In this document: positions 19,185 to 63,528 of the stretch, piece by piece
Numbering within the stretch: the stretch's first letter is position 1
How the letters are laid out: every line of letters starts with the position of its first letter
Source of the DNA: Bolinopsis microptera
Lineage: Eukaryota; Ctenophora; Tentaculata; Lobata; Bolinopsidae
DNA: 64,000 nt
Direction of reading: 5' to 3'
Assembly: GCF_026151205.1 (NCBI RefSeq)
Contig: NC_087079.1
Location: 9,724,635 to 9,788,634, forward strand
Program-made: the position numbers and the translations under genes
The notes under the pieces: generated by a model
Told to the model about the DNA's origin: nothing
Databases searched by the model: none
The model's input: the letters and a program-made list of their open reading frames with translations, nothing else

Positions 19185-22100
19185 ATGTTGTTCTGCTGTC
19201 CAACTCTCTTAGCAGGGTTGGTTCTTATCATCGTGTTCATTGTCTTTTTGGCAAAACGAAATACGTCTCTCAGATTACATAACTATGTAAATTCTTTGAA
19301 GGATAAAGCAAATTCCTGGGATGAATCCGAGGTCATTGAGTTCGATCCTCGAACAAAAGTACTCGAGGCTGACTTTAATGAGATGATAGGTACATTTCTA
19401 TGGAATTATTCAATTATTTAAAAGTAGTAATATAAATAATACTACTTCTTTAAAAAAAGGGACTTGGAATATAAACGACCAAGTTTGCATAAATGTCTAT
19501 CCAACCAAGAATTTAGGAGGCAATGGTGGGTGCGTACCCTGGATTCTATTGAACGTATTTTTGTTAAAAATATATATATAATTTTCTGGTCACTCGCTTG
19601 CTACTCCAAGTCCCCTTAGATATCTGGTCTAAAGTTTGTGCTAGTTATATTTATAAAATATGTTTTTGTCTGCTTTAATTGATACTAAATAAAATTGTTG
19701 CTTTCTTTTCTTGTGTCATAATGATCATATACCAAATTTGCAGTTTTATGAAAGTTGCCTATGGAAACGAAAGATGTTTCCATCGTTTTTAAGTAGTATT
19801 AGCAATAAATGTTATAATCTATCAGATCGACTGAAGAAAAGGATTGTTATTCCGAACTTGATTGAACCTGAGAATAGTCCTTACGGAACTCCAGCTGCTT
19901 ATGTCAATCTTGTGGCAGATCACATGACAAATTCATTTGATTTTTCCATGGTGAACAATGTGCTTTGCCAGTTTAAGCACTTTAAAACAGTGATAGGTAT
20001 ATCAATTTATAAGGAAAATATACGTGTCTCTGTTGCTTTTCAAATAACAATAGAACTAATATTATATGTAGAGCATTCATTGAATAGTTGTGGCTGGTTT
20101 TAAAATCATACATAATATTTGTTTTCCTAATATAACCAGGCTGTCACTTCTCCACTCTCAGGAGATATCACCTTGCACTTTATACACATGGTTGGAAGCG
20201 AGGAGAAGAAGTCCACTCCTATTGTGTTACTTCATGGCTGGCCAAGTACAGTTTGGGAGTTTCATAAATCAATCCCAATGCTTGTTGAAAAAGGTTTGAA
20301 CATAACTTTTGGGGACTAGTTGGGGATTATCCCTGGTTACAGTTTAAAGCACTCAGTCCTTGGAAATTTAAGCAATGAGTTATAAGACTTTCAAAGTTCA
20401 TTAAATGCTTAAATAATATTTATGTATTCATCCGTACAAAGACCATCCATGTTAACTGAATCCTAATTTCATAATAGAATTCTCTAAAAAGGTATCTGTC
20501 AAACGTTAAAGACATTTTTCTCAGGTTACACTACCGTATAGTGATACCGAGTCTCCCTGGTCTTGGGTTTACAGAACCGCCAAATGTGACCGGTGTTAGC
20601 CCTGCTGTCATTGCTTGTGCTTACCACAAACTCATGCTTCAGCTAGGATACAAACGATTTGTTGTAAGTTTTTTGATATACAAGTTAATTTGTTATTACT
20701 GGTTAAATTATCTGTTATTTCATGCTTGTATTTATGGCCACTGATAACAACTATGAACTATCTACCAACAGCAGATTATTCAGAAACCATTATTATAATT
20801 CTTCAGATTCACGGGGGGGATTGGGGAGCTATCATTGGGTCTCTGATGACTTACATGTATCCTGAAAGCGTTATTGGACTTCATACTACTATGAATCAAA
20901 TGAAATTTGGTATGGACTATGGATGCAGTATTTTTATCCCTTTTTTTAGTTTTGAGATTGTTTTTGACCTGTTGAAATCTAATGTTTTATCACGAAGATC
21001 ATCATTTTTATTTAAGTTTAATGCCTAAGCGGGCCTGGCTGTCTTGAGTTACCAATTAGCGATTAAAATCTTACTCGGTTATGGATTTTAAAATGAATAA
21101 CTTTCCAATGTTTCAGGTTGGAGACTAATACTTCAAACCATGGTTGGAGCTGTGTTTCCTTCTTTGGTGTACACCACTGAAAAAGAGAAAGGAGTTATGC
21201 ACCCTCTCTCCACATTTGGTCAAAGAATGTATTACGATATGGCATATTTTCACGTGCAGTCTGTACTACCAGACTCCTACGGATACGGCATGGTCGACTC
21301 ACCAGTCGGACTTATTGGTTGGATAGGTAACCTCCGACAATTATATTACCATCTAGATTCTTTTCGAATTTTTCTATAGTATTTTAACTTCGAATGTTAT
21401 TTTGAAGTGAAAAATCTTCCAAACCTATAAACATTTTGAATTCTTAGTAATTTGAACTCTTGTCAGGATCTACATATGCTATGGTTAGCAGTTCAAGGGA
21501 TACAACTAAGAATGCTATGGAAAACATGGAAGCTGGAATAAAATGCTTTGGAATTGACAATATCTGTGCCATGATAAGCATCATTTGGTCTGTAAAAAGT
21601 GCACAAGCTTCAATGAGGTGAAAATGAAATATGTGAACGAATATGTATAATGTATGTGGAACTATCTTAGCAATATAGAGAGATGGTGTGCAAAAGTTTG
21701 GCATCGACAAAATATGTGCTAATTTGGTTATATTTTTGGCATCATTGATGTTTAATGAGGTACTGCTCATTTATCTTAAGATATTCTGATTTTATGACGG
21801 AAAATATAATTTTGTTTAATTTAACTATCAGATAACTCTAAGTAAATATTGCAGGATTTACCACGAATTCTACACAAACGATACAGAACTATTTTCGAAC
21901 TTGTTTATTCCGAATGTTCCTGTTGCAATCTCTAATTTCCCTAACGAGGTTATGCATTTGACTAAATTTGCAACCAGGGCCACCTTCAACAACATAAAAC
22001 AGTTAGTATAATATTTTTCCACATAATTATTAATTATTTAAACGTAAATATTTTTGAAGCTTCTCAAATATCTTGATTTAATTCAACCTGACTTGGAATC

Positions 22101-22827
22101 AAACAAGAATTGCGCCCGTTGTTTCGTTTTGGCAGACGCTAGATTTCCATTCACTATAACTTTAAGTATAAGCTCCAATCAGCTCACCTCATAATAATAA
22201 TATTGATAAATTATGCATTATAAATACGGAAACACTTGAAATTCAATTCAATTGCCGTAGAACTTAACTTGTATCTGCAATTCAAGAAACTGTAGCAAAA
22301 GTAAACTATACTTGTGTACACATCAATACACTACGCGTGCCACGTACAAATTGGGCTTTAAATAACCTACAATTTTACATAACATAGCATACATTAAAAT
22401 ACACTCGCGCCACACATTCATTGACCAAAGGCTATGTATACATCACATCTCCGCATCTATACATCACATCTCCGCGAGCAATCCTCCTGCACGCGCGCGG
22501 ATTTTTCGTTGCATGGTAACGAACGGAAGGAAGGAACACGACATACTCATATCAGACCTACCTACCCCAATCTCCAAAATCCACGTTTTTCTGCAAAAAC
22601 CTTCATTCGTAACCTTTCACTATTGCCTTTTTACAAAAGGGTGTGAACGGAAAAAATTTAGCTAGTTTTGAAGACTTTAGACAAAATTTGTATTATGTTT
22701 AAATCGAATTGTTAACACTTCCAACCCTAGGTACAACTACCATAACCACGGAGGACACTTCTCCAACATTGATAATACAGAGGCTGTTGTTGGGGATCTG
22801 ACCTCTTTTATCCAGACAATTCAATAA
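19185..22827 (+). CDS. EPHX1: Microsomal epoxide hydrolase (EPHX1-type)
   Basis: Hydrolyses epoxides to diols at the endoplasmic reticulum membrane. Exons: 19185-19389, 19826-19989, 20140-20293, 20542-20663, 20807-20909, 21117-21326, 21467-21617, 21855-22001, 22731-22827. Together they are in phase and give 450 aa, as expected for the family (human about 455). An N-terminal membrane anchor is at residues 3-22. The EHN domain follows, then HGWP (155-158, oxyanion loop), nucleophile Asp220 in HGGDWG, acid Glu401 in FPNE and base His428 in GGHF, so the triad is complete. Exon 4 is the weak point: an upstream acceptor at 20524 would add LHYRI, which fits homologues better, but breaks the frame. 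Start ATG lies five bases after an acceptor. Confidence 0.88.
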
Positions 22828-22865
22828 ACAGAGCTCTCTTGGACTGACTTTAGATTATTAATATC

Positions 22866-23480
22866 CTTACCTTATTGAGAAAATCGTCAGTCATGATCAT
22901 GATTGATAGTTAGTTTATGATATAAATTATTAGTTTTGTTTTGTGATTTTCATTTTTAAAAATAAACCATTGACATTGTGTGCAAATTTACTGTTTGTTT
23001 TTATATTTTTGTATTATAATAGTCATTGAAATTTTACATATTATAAGTTTTACAGATTACCTATGAGCCTTCTATCATCACATCAGCTGAATCCCTGGAA
23101 TCCTTCAAAGAATTTCTAAAAACCTTCTTATGCAAATTGTCTCAGCATGAATGATATATTTTCAAGTATATATTATCAGTATATGCTACTAATTGAGAAG
23201 ATCGTCAGTCATGATTGATAGTTAGTTTGTGATATATTATTAGTTTTGTGAATTTTATTCTTAAATTAATGAACCATTGTGTGGAAATTTCTTGTTTTTC
23301 AAAATATAATCATTGTAGTTTTACAGATAAGTTTTACAGTTAAGCTGCGCCTACTACCATCACATCAGCTGATGAAAAAAAATCAATGACTAATTTTAGC
23401 CTTTATTTAGTGTTAGTTCTTTAATTTTAAGCTTCACTCTCTGATTTTAGTATGAACGATATATTTTCAAGTATATTAAT
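22866..23480. repeat. Tandem duplication, about 315-bp unit
   Basis: GATCGTCAGTCATGATTGATAGTTAGTTT, an AATAAACCATTG/AATGAACCATTG segment, CCATCACATCAGCTGA and GATATATTTTCAAGTATAT occur in the same order in 22866-23180 and 23186-23480, with small indels. In the first copy a short frame (SLESFKEFLKTFLCKL) resembles LINE C-termini, but this is weak. Confidence 0.7.
22961..22966 (+). terminator. Candidate polyadenylation signal for the epoxide hydrolase gene
   Basis: AATAAA, 134 bases after the stop codon. It is the first canonical hexamer downstream on this strand that I noticed. It is followed by the T-rich stretch TGTTTGTTTTTATATTTTTG. Confidence 0.45.
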
Positions 23481-24564
23481 TATGCTTTTCTAACAAAGTT
23501 AAAACGAACTCTTCATATAGTGTATCCTGGGTTTGGACAGGATATACCCGTTTACAATATTGCCATCACGTTACATTACATAATTCTGAAACTCATATTA
23601 TATTTACAATAAATTATGCAATGTCACAACATTAAAATCAACAATGTTACCAGTCGGACTATATTTTATCATGAATGTTTCTGGGATGACTAGATTAAAC
23701 ACTGCTGAGTATAAGTTTATCTTAATATTGGTGTTCTTAAACTTCAATTTATTATTATTACTAGAAAGCCCGTGGTAACAGGGAGGAAGCTAGTATGTTG
23801 TATGTAGTAGTATGGTATTCTTTGAAAGAAAGTTTTGATCGCATAAAAAAATACTTCCCAACCGAAGATACATCTGATTTTAATGTTAAAAACACTTTAT
23901 ATTATCACAAAACCGATCAAAATGCCGTTCTAACAATCATTGAACGTGCACGTTTACATTACAACACCGTTGATATGCAACCTTTTGGTTTTTGCCTAAC
24001 TTTTTACTTTTGGTTTTTGCCTAACTACAAACATATAAAATTCTTTGAATTATAAGTAAGATAAAGTGTTCCGCTTTTTTATTTACTGGTTATAATCTAT
24101 GTTTTTATAGGCAAAATGGTAACCAGGTATTTACTGGCTAACAGCCCATATCACAAGTAAGCGTTGGCTGTTGTTTTCAACAATATTGCTGGTAAACAGC
24201 TACAAAGTTTATATTGAGCATACAATTTTAAATTGAGTCAAACAGAGGCTCATGTAGGAGGACCAGGGAATGTTTACTTAGCACGATAGATGAAGTCAGA
24301 CGTAAGAAATCGGGCATAGGCCAATAGTCATGATCAGTCATAGGTCATGATATTGTCATCCATGGCCAATTATAACCATCATATGTTTTTATAAATCTGC
24401 TGTGTGTTTATAAATTCTTTTAAAGACCAGGTTTAAAGCAATGGACAATATACAACACTTCCCAATGCTAATGTTTGCCCTGTTGTTGGAATTAACTTTT
24501 TTTAAATTTTGTATCCAAAAAGTAACATTTATTCCAACACTTTGTAGTTGAATGTAAATACAAG
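23481..24564. other. No confirmed gene; expected to hold BRPF 5' exons
   Basis: The first BRPF coding exon must lie here or further upstream, but none could be placed. A mini-frame at 24117-24157 (ATGGTAACCAGG..., flanked by TTTTTATAG and GTAAGC) has good splice signals but its phase does not join the next exon. A 75-codon frame at 23795-24055 resembles nothing I know. Confidence 0.45.
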
Positions 24565-55525
<30,961 letters not shown>

Positions 55526-58500
55526 ATTCGTTGCAGATCCCAAATCTAATTCATCTACCTCTATCAAAGATACAAGAGAGGATATTGGGTCATCTGGCTT
55601 CAGTTTTAAAAAAACACTCACATTTTTAGTACGCAATTGAACTTTAAGAGAATATTGGAGATTTGATCTATCGTGGATAGTAGTTCATACGGAACATTCT
55701 GCAGACTTTAGGATAACGAAAGATCTATTTGCTGACGTTGATAATGCCTTGGTTTTATATTCTATCAGTAATTTCTCGTGCTTTATTCACGATTATTTCC
55801 GTCATTTCTGCATTATTTCTAAATTCTTATTGGTGTCGATTTCAGACTTTAAGCAAGAACAGTTCTATAATCGCTCAAATCATCTAAATTCATGTGGATA
55901 TAGCTGTTGCAGAAGACAGTCTTTAAATCGACAGTCTTTAAATTTACTTTCTTTAAAAATTACTAAAATAGTTATTCTCTGAATGAGTGGGATGAACTTA
56001 TTTACAGCTGACTTATTTATTTTGTTTTGAATTTAAAAGACATCACGATTTTATTAAAATATTTAACATGGTGGATTCCATTTCACATTGATATTAATGT
56101 AATCATTGATCATTTATTTATACCACTCATTATCATTATATTGGTTTTGATAACAAAATCGTTTTTATTTTGACATCCCAACCCAAAAACAGCTAAATCC
56201 TCTCCAAGTAAATTATATGAAGTCCAAATCTGTGTAAATAAAGTTTTAGTGTGAGTATAAAGCGTCTGTAAGCGTCCAATTGTCTCCATTTTACACGTTA
56301 CAGCTTTACAGTTTTCAATAAAACCAGCACCATTGACAGCTCCTGACACTTCAGTGCAGCGTGGACTCGGAAAAACGAGCCAATAAAACTCCTTATCCTA
56401 CCCAATTGGCCGGTCATATCTTATATTACGAGTCAGGTGACTCAAATCAACTTACTAATGGCCTCGAACTGTAGCTGTCTCATATTGGCCTCTGCTTCAT
56501 TGGGAGATCTTCTCTGCCCCTCTAGGCTCTAGCTTCGCTTTTGTAACTTAATGAAATGCGGCCGGTAAGATTATTCGTATAAATCTGCGTTTAGACTTAG
56601 TATAAGGTACACCGTGCCACGAATAGGAATCCGTTCTTTGATTGGAGTATACAGTTTCTATTCCTGTGCTCCCCTACACTCCAGAAAATCCCATACACAC
56701 GTACTGAGAGATCCTGGCCATGCTTCAGAATTACACTACGGAGCAACAAGTCACGAGTAAGGGGAACCTAGTCGTGCGACTTTCAAATAGAGCAGTGTCT
56801 CTGCAGGACACACTAACTCCCCACTTCAGACCTTGTTCGACACACCAAGTGCCCTGAGACTCGGGAACCACGCGGGGCCGGCCCCTAGCTTGTGAAATTC
56901 AACCAAGTCACGTTCAGTAATCTGTGTAAGAGCACTCCATTTTATTTTTGTGATCTCATGTTTAGGTGTGTGATAGATATCACTCTGGGCTATGTAGTAT
57001 TTAAACGCTGTTAAACGCCGACAAAATGCCGCACTGGTTATAACGGGGTACAATTTCACATCCTGCTACAGGTAGTACTGACGTTTGGGGCCGTTGGGCG
57101 GGTTGTCATGGTAACAACCAAACTTTTTCCTCCTACGCTATTGGATAAACGCCTCACGCGAATTTCGCATGATAGAGTTTCGGGGAAGCATATCTTTAAT
57201 TGCTTAAGTAACGACTGCTATTTAGTTTGATAAATTCCGTTGGTCTGGTGCTTATTTTAATGTCCCGAAGTTTATGGACAGTGCGTATGTATTTTAAACG
57301 TTTATCTTTGGAGGGAGCTCGGAATGGGACTGTAACTCACCTTTAAGGAGCCGTGAAATACCGAATAACGGATTATTCAATTTATTCATAGTCATTAATA
57401 CGAAACTTTTCGGCTGTCCATGTTTTTATAAGAGCACGCGACTAGTGACGTCACGCAATCTATTTGGTTCCGGATAAAGGTTTTGGAGTAAGAACCACTT
57501 GGAATGCCCCATTACCAAAACGGATCTGAAAGAGCAATCCGGTCCTGATTTCTGTTCGATTCCTAATTTGGACAGGCTTTTGAAGTATACTTTTAACTTT
57601 GTAGAATTTATGGTTATTGAATTTAATATACGGTCATGAAAAATAACCGCGCTTTTGACAATACTTTTTATCAGTAAAATTGAAGTTGACAGTGAAGGGT
57701 TAACTGGTTGGCCGATCAGTACTAACATTAAAGTATGAATATATTCAAGCTAGCTGCTCTAAGCTTATTGACTCCATGATTTCCTATTTGATCAGTTTAT
57801 CTGACATTTCTCAAGAAAATGTGGTGTAAATTTGAGCTTCACAGTCCACAACTCTTCAAGTTTCACTAACATTAAATCTGAGCATGATTTACAACTCCCA
57901 ATTCTAGTGGTCCTCTCTCTCACTTTAACTACGATTCATTATTAGTGTTGAATTCTTTTTAATGCTAACTTTAATTACACCTGAGCATGTGATGGAATTC
58001 TGGGGCACAAAGGGCGGAAATTAGTGGAATCAATCGTGGGAATCGAATGGGAGCAAACCTAAGTGAATTATTCAAGTATGATTTGATTATTGATCAGAAT
58101 CTATGATTTATAGATTTAGAGTGGGCACTGCTAACAATGTAAAACCAATAAAACTTTGTGGGAGGGCTTTTCCTATCAGTATCTCAAGTCTGAGCTTGAA
58201 TTTATTTGGACGGAGTTCAAATTTTTCCCGTTGTACATCTTTATCATTTTATATTTTAGTTAATCTTTTTTCTCTTCTGGGAGCTATCACATAAATTAAT
58301 GGTCAATGGTCATAAGCAGTCATAGTGAAAATGCAATTTTACTCGAACAGTAATGTGGGACCTCAAACCCACAAAATTCATAACAAACGTTTTAAGCCAG
58401 GCTCAATATTGATGAAGAATCCGTAATAACCAGCAGTGATAACCAGCAGTGATCAGGGTATGTGTAAATTAATAACCGCGTCTGGGTTCTCCCATGATAG

Positions 58501-61500
58501 CAAATACATTTATGTTTAACGAACCAGGGTATAACGGTCTGTGCCATTACGATCAGGCTGTGTAACTCAGTTAAACTCACGTGCTACCTAAACTTCAGGT
58601 AAAATTACCACATGAGCCCACTGGCCCTTGACAGCTGGAATTACATTTTACTCAATTTATTACTGTCATGGTTCCTTGCCAGGGTAGCTCGATTGTACGG
58701 GTTGTTGGGTTGTGTGATCTCAATTTTTATAATTTATAATATATTTGTATTATCAAATCACCAAGGCCACTGTTATTCAATAAAATATATTCTTCTCATA
58801 TTTCTTTTTATTGTTCGTGACTAACCTTTATCAGTCATTTCAATTCTGCTCGATCTGTAGTCTCCAGTCCCATAGTACTACCATGATTCGTACAATTATT
58901 ACAATTCTCAAATGCCAACTCGCATTCGGAAGCATTTTGAAGTTAAACTGGGATGAAAAATAAATTTAGACCAATTAGTGAGGATATTCATTAATCATGC
59001 AGTGTAATGACCCGGTGATCCACTCAATTGCAGGCCTGGAACTCCTCTTATTCTGCTTCGAAATCTTGTTGGAAGATAACGGAATATTTGAGCCGTTCAA
59101 CGGAATATTTGAGCCGTTCAAATTTGTGCTGTTTGCATGCTCAGCTATAGATGGACCTAAATAAAGAGTTAAATTATACGAATAACTGAAAGGGTATTTG
59201 TTATACTACAATGTTACAAACTCTCATGTTACATTCGTGCATTAATAATCATCGTTAAATTAATAATTGGTTAATCTATTATCTATGCAGTTACCATGAA
59301 AATAAGTTCATTTCCTACCTTCAACTCATTAGTTCATTCCCCGAAGCCGGAGCATGTTTATACGTGCATGTAATACGTTCCGGCCGTCCCGAGACGTCTA
59401 CTAGATGTACACGACTGTATTATTTAATTATATCTTTCCTTCTGGGATGAAGGACCTCACTTGCTTAAACTTCATAGCTTGAGTTGTTTAGTTCTACAGT
59501 GCGAGCAGTGCACATGCTGATATGATTGACGCTGCTTCAGCTTTTGTTTTGCATTACGTGTAACACAGTTATGTATTCTACTGATCGGACTTGTCCCATG
59601 TAACTTATTACTACTTTTCAGTGCTTACAGATATTACTTTATTAAACTTGAAGTGCAACGTGCGTGGTGTTACACACACAACGAAAAGTTCCATCCTAGG
59701 ACGTACAGCCGATCAGCTTCTAAGAGTGCAGCAATAATTGATCAGAGCTGACAATAGTCCTTGAGGGCTGGTGACTTTATATTTATCGGTATGATTTTAT
59801 AAGTTTCAAGAACCCCCTCCAGGATTTCGGTATAATCACCAGAACGAAATCTAAAAGACTCTAACTATCAGTATGATACTGGCCACCATGAAATAGAAAA
59901 TTACCAACTATAAACACTGTGCAGCTGCTGCCTGTTTTGTATGATTACCATCTCAGTATACTATACGAAAATTTTAATATCTGAGGCTCCATTTGATTTG
60001 TAGAATAATTTCAGTTCAGCATCTATTACTTTCAAGTGCGAAAAATTATGTTCGAGTGCTTTTTAGGGGTTCATAAATAAATCTGCCACCTCTCTTTCTT
60101 ATTATAATCAATACTCAAAAAGGCCATGTTAGAGCGTCTTACTCCAATAAATTTGATATCATCGGCCAAAAAGCCTGTCATCGCCAGTTTGTTATTATGC
60201 AAGTGCAACTCATCAAGAAGAAACAGAAACCATGATCGTATCATTGTGTCCTACCCATCTGACTCGGTGCTAAAACTAGGTTAGTTACAGCAGGTTAATA
60301 AGTTTAGCGACTGTTCTGCTGCTCTCCTCCTGCCAGGTTTGCCTTCCAATTTCATGTGGCTACAGTACGATCAAATCAGTCTCTTTTCTAAAGTCTCTCC
60401 GTCGGTGAAACACAAAGAGTCTTAATGAAACCGACCCTGTTTTTAGTTGATGCCTAATCTGTTTTTAACGCACAAATAGCAGAGTTCATATCATTGGCCT
60501 CGCTAGCAAGTTATAAATATAAAGAATGGATATTTTCTTCTGAGAGTAGATTCCGATTTCTGATTTATTACTCTTAGTAGCAGGTTAGTACGTGAAACTA
60601 ACATTAACGCGTGAGTAAGGTTGGTAACCTAGCAGTAGAATTTACTCTCGACACCAACACCAACAACAAATTTAAAACCACTTTATTTCCTTAATTGTAT
60701 AGCTGAAAATAATACAGTTCCACGATTTTTCGCTACCTTTCATAATTGGACTAAAGTCGATAATCGAATTGAATATATGCTCATATGCAAACTCGAGTCA
60801 CGTGGACGTGGTGCACGGAGTGGTTGCCCGTAGCAACCAATCTGAGTCACGTATTCTATTGACATTGTTCGCATGTGATGCTGAAAATTGTGGTTCTAAT
60901 CGAGAAACCTTACTCCCACTCGCTTTTCTCAGTTTTTAAACCTTGTGTCTCAAGCGGTTTTACTTTCAACTTAAAATTTCCAAGTTTTTTATTTTATTTT
61001 CAAGTTCTTTAGTATGATAAAAAAACAATCCCTTTAAATCCCAGCCTTCTCGCTGGTAAGTTAATAGGTCCTGTAACTTTACTGTGCTAAATTCAGGTGC
61101 AATTCTCAATCGCGTAGGCGTCATTATTTGTTACACGTTTTTCTGAGTACCTAGTCTCCTTGCACCATCCAGCCGAACACACACCAAACACCCATTATTC
61201 GTGTATCTCCGACTCTATGTTAAACATAGATCCTAGTCAATGCTTACAAATTATTCAGTGTACAATTTGCTTTCTTTTTCATGGTATTTTTCCACCTATC
61301 GGCCGAAACTTTTTCATTTTTCCACTGGTAATAAGGCTGATGGAAAGTTGTGTCCAGAAGAACACGAACTTCAAATTGTTGACATCACGCCGGACCTTTG
61401 TTGTTTGTTATTTATTTGGGTGCTTGCACTCAACTAATACTTCCAGCAGTATTATAATGTATTTCATTCACCTTTTATGAACGGAGCCCGTAAAAATAGC

Positions 61501-61570
61501 TCACAGCTAAGAATCTCTGACCCAAATTTCTTGTTAATTTTATTGTTAATCTTAAAAATCCTCAGATAAT
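55526..61570. other. Six-kilobase intergenic stretch, no gene recognised
   Basis: Follows the BRPF stop codon; the first part is presumably 3' UTR (a possible AATAAA at 56238-56243). Short frames on both strands, such as the 79-codon minus-strand frame at 56110-56349, show no recognisable domain. A small direct repeat, ACGGAATATTTGAGCCGTTCA, is duplicated at about 59079-59120. Promoter sequence of the next gene is expected before 61571 but no element stands out. Confidence 0.45.
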
Positions 61571-63528
61571 ATGTTAAATAAGTATGTGATTGCGATACTG
61601 CTGACATTAGTCGTGAGCAGTTTTTCAGAAAGCAACGAAATAGAACCGCCCGACAGTTTGGTCCTCAAATACGGTAAGTAACAAGACACTCCTTACTTAA
61701 GTAGCATGGGTCAGTAAATAACTCCTTCAAGCTTAAGGACTTAGTAATAAGTAAGTCACTCCTATAAGTTAAAGGAGTGACGTACAAAAATCACTCTTAA
61801 AAGTAGTTTTGCACTGACAACAAAAAACATTAGCTACCTTTGTAAATCATGGTCCATTTTGGCCATAATTTCAACAAGCAAAGCTGTAATTTCATAGTTT
61901 CACGATTGAAACCAACCTTCATTGTTTTAATTTTTAACGCGACCCCTTCCCGAGTAGCGGCAATAAAGTGCCCTAAACCGACGATAAAAGACGGTTCAGT
62001 GATCCCTGATGTCGAAGAGATTGAATTATACGAAACCTATACCGTTATCTGCAATAATAACTTCCAAATGGGTATAAACAATCATTTCTTCTAGCACTTT
62101 TTCAAAAATAATTTTCTTATTTATCTATCTTATCTTTTATTTCTGTTATGTCCTAAGTTCTGTTTCTGTCCTAAGTGTACCCAAATCATTGATTCATCAA
62201 AGACTAAACAATTTAATCTGTTAGGTTTATGTCTTTGGAATCCTTTATAACTTTGCCACGTGTATACAGTTTAATTTGTATGTCAAAGTGCAGCAGAAGG
62301 AACATAAGAATTATAACTAAAGTCTGTAGATTGTATACAAAGAATCTATGATTTATCATTTAGCTCGGTGTAGAGCGGCAGTATAAGATAACATACCAAT
62401 TTCTCAGAGAGGGGAGAAGATAAGGTAATTGGAATAGATCCAGTGTACACCTGTTCACCAAAAGATGATGGGTCTGGAGCCTTGTCTCCAGAAACTCTCC
62501 CTACATGTGTTAATTATCCATGTTCGTCAATACGCTTTTTTGATTAACTAATTAAAAATTAATTTACTAATTTGTTAATCAACTGATTGACTAATTAACT
62601 TTTTGCCTCAATTTGGCTCAAATCGTTTTACAATAATATCCCCAGGGAGTCAGAGTCAACTAGATTTTATAAAACAGATAACTGCTGACGTTAACAACAA
62701 ATATGCCGTGCAAAGCGATCAAATCGGTTGTTGGGAGGGATCAAACGGTGATTTTAACGGAGCGAGTGGCTTGACTCAATGTAATCCTCGAAGCCCTTCA
62801 ATGTATATAGGTGAGAAATTATAAAAGATAAAAAGTTCGTCGCCTTTTGGATCCTCTTTACAAATGAAATCTATAATATATAGTAGGGTAGCGTTTGAAT
62901 CACCACCTGTCTTTATATTTGACACTATATCGCGGATCTACAAATAATTAATTATAAGTTTATGTCATTACTAGTTACTACCCGCTACATTACAGATATT
63001 GGTTGCAACGACAACAACAAAGAACGCACAATGGTTGGCTATAACTCGCTTATGGTATTTGGTGATAAAGTGGACGCCACTGATCCATTGTGGGGAGAAG
63101 ATATCATTGAAGATGAGGTCGAAAAAATGAAAATCTACATGGAATGTATTCCAGGTAAATCTATATGGAATGTATTCCAGGTAAATCTATATGGAATGTA
63201 TTTCAGGTAAATCTATATTTAACTTTCTCTTACGAAGCTGACGTTGTTTAAACTTCAAGAACATGCATAACTTCAAACTTGAGAAGAATGTATCTTATTC
63301 TTAATGATCACAACTTTAAATGCTAAATATAAATCTCTATAGTAATGAAAATGTTTTAACACCTCAGTACTGTGTCTTACTACAGCTCAACCTGCTCAGT
63401 CTGACTATTTGGGAATTTAAACTCTTGATATAAATCTCTATTACAGCTGAAGAAATAGCGACGGTATGTCAGAAGGTTGATGAGCAACCTACCAAGTCAA
63501 ATACGAAACTTTACGTCAAAGTGTACAG
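61571..63528 (+). CDS. Secreted sushi (CCP)-domain protein, 5' part, continues past the window
   Basis: Exons 61571-61673, 61958-62071, 62408-62521 (end uncertain), 62646-62810, 62996-63154, 63447-63528. Signal peptide MLNKYVIAILLTLVVSSFS. Exons 2-3 form a sushi/CCP domain: IKCPKPTIKDGSVIP, YTVICNNNF, then GIDPVYTC and LPTCVNYPC. Later exons encode a Cys-poor region (GCWEGSNGDFNG, GCNDNNKERTMVGYNS, VCQKVDEQ) with no family I recognise. The exon 3 donor (GTTCGT) is weak. All other junctions are phase 1, the usual phase for shuffled extracellular modules. The exon ending at 63154 is followed by duplicated donors. The last exon seen ends in phase 2 and the gene runs off the window. Confidence 0.7.
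63155..63232 (+). repeat. Three tandem copies of a splice donor (26-bp unit)
   Basis: GTAAATCTATATGGAATGTA followed by TTCCAG is repeated, placing identical donor-like CAG/GTAAAT sites at 63155, 63181 and 63207. The 26-bp period means that each choice gives a different downstream frame. Confidence 0.85.

Noticed and set aside
23795-24055. 86-codon frame with plausible amino-acid composition
   Set aside because: No recognisable domain, and it does not splice in phase to a neighbouring gene that I could identify.
24117-24157. First coding exon of BRPF (MVTRYLLANSPYH)
   Set aside because: Good splice signals, but it ends in phase 2 and none of the acceptors near 24564-24578 accepts that phase; no resemblance to BRPF N-termini.
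56110-56349. 79-codon minus-strand frame downstream of BRPF
   Set aside because: No homology recognised, no upstream exon, probably chance; it overlaps the likely BRPF 3' UTR.
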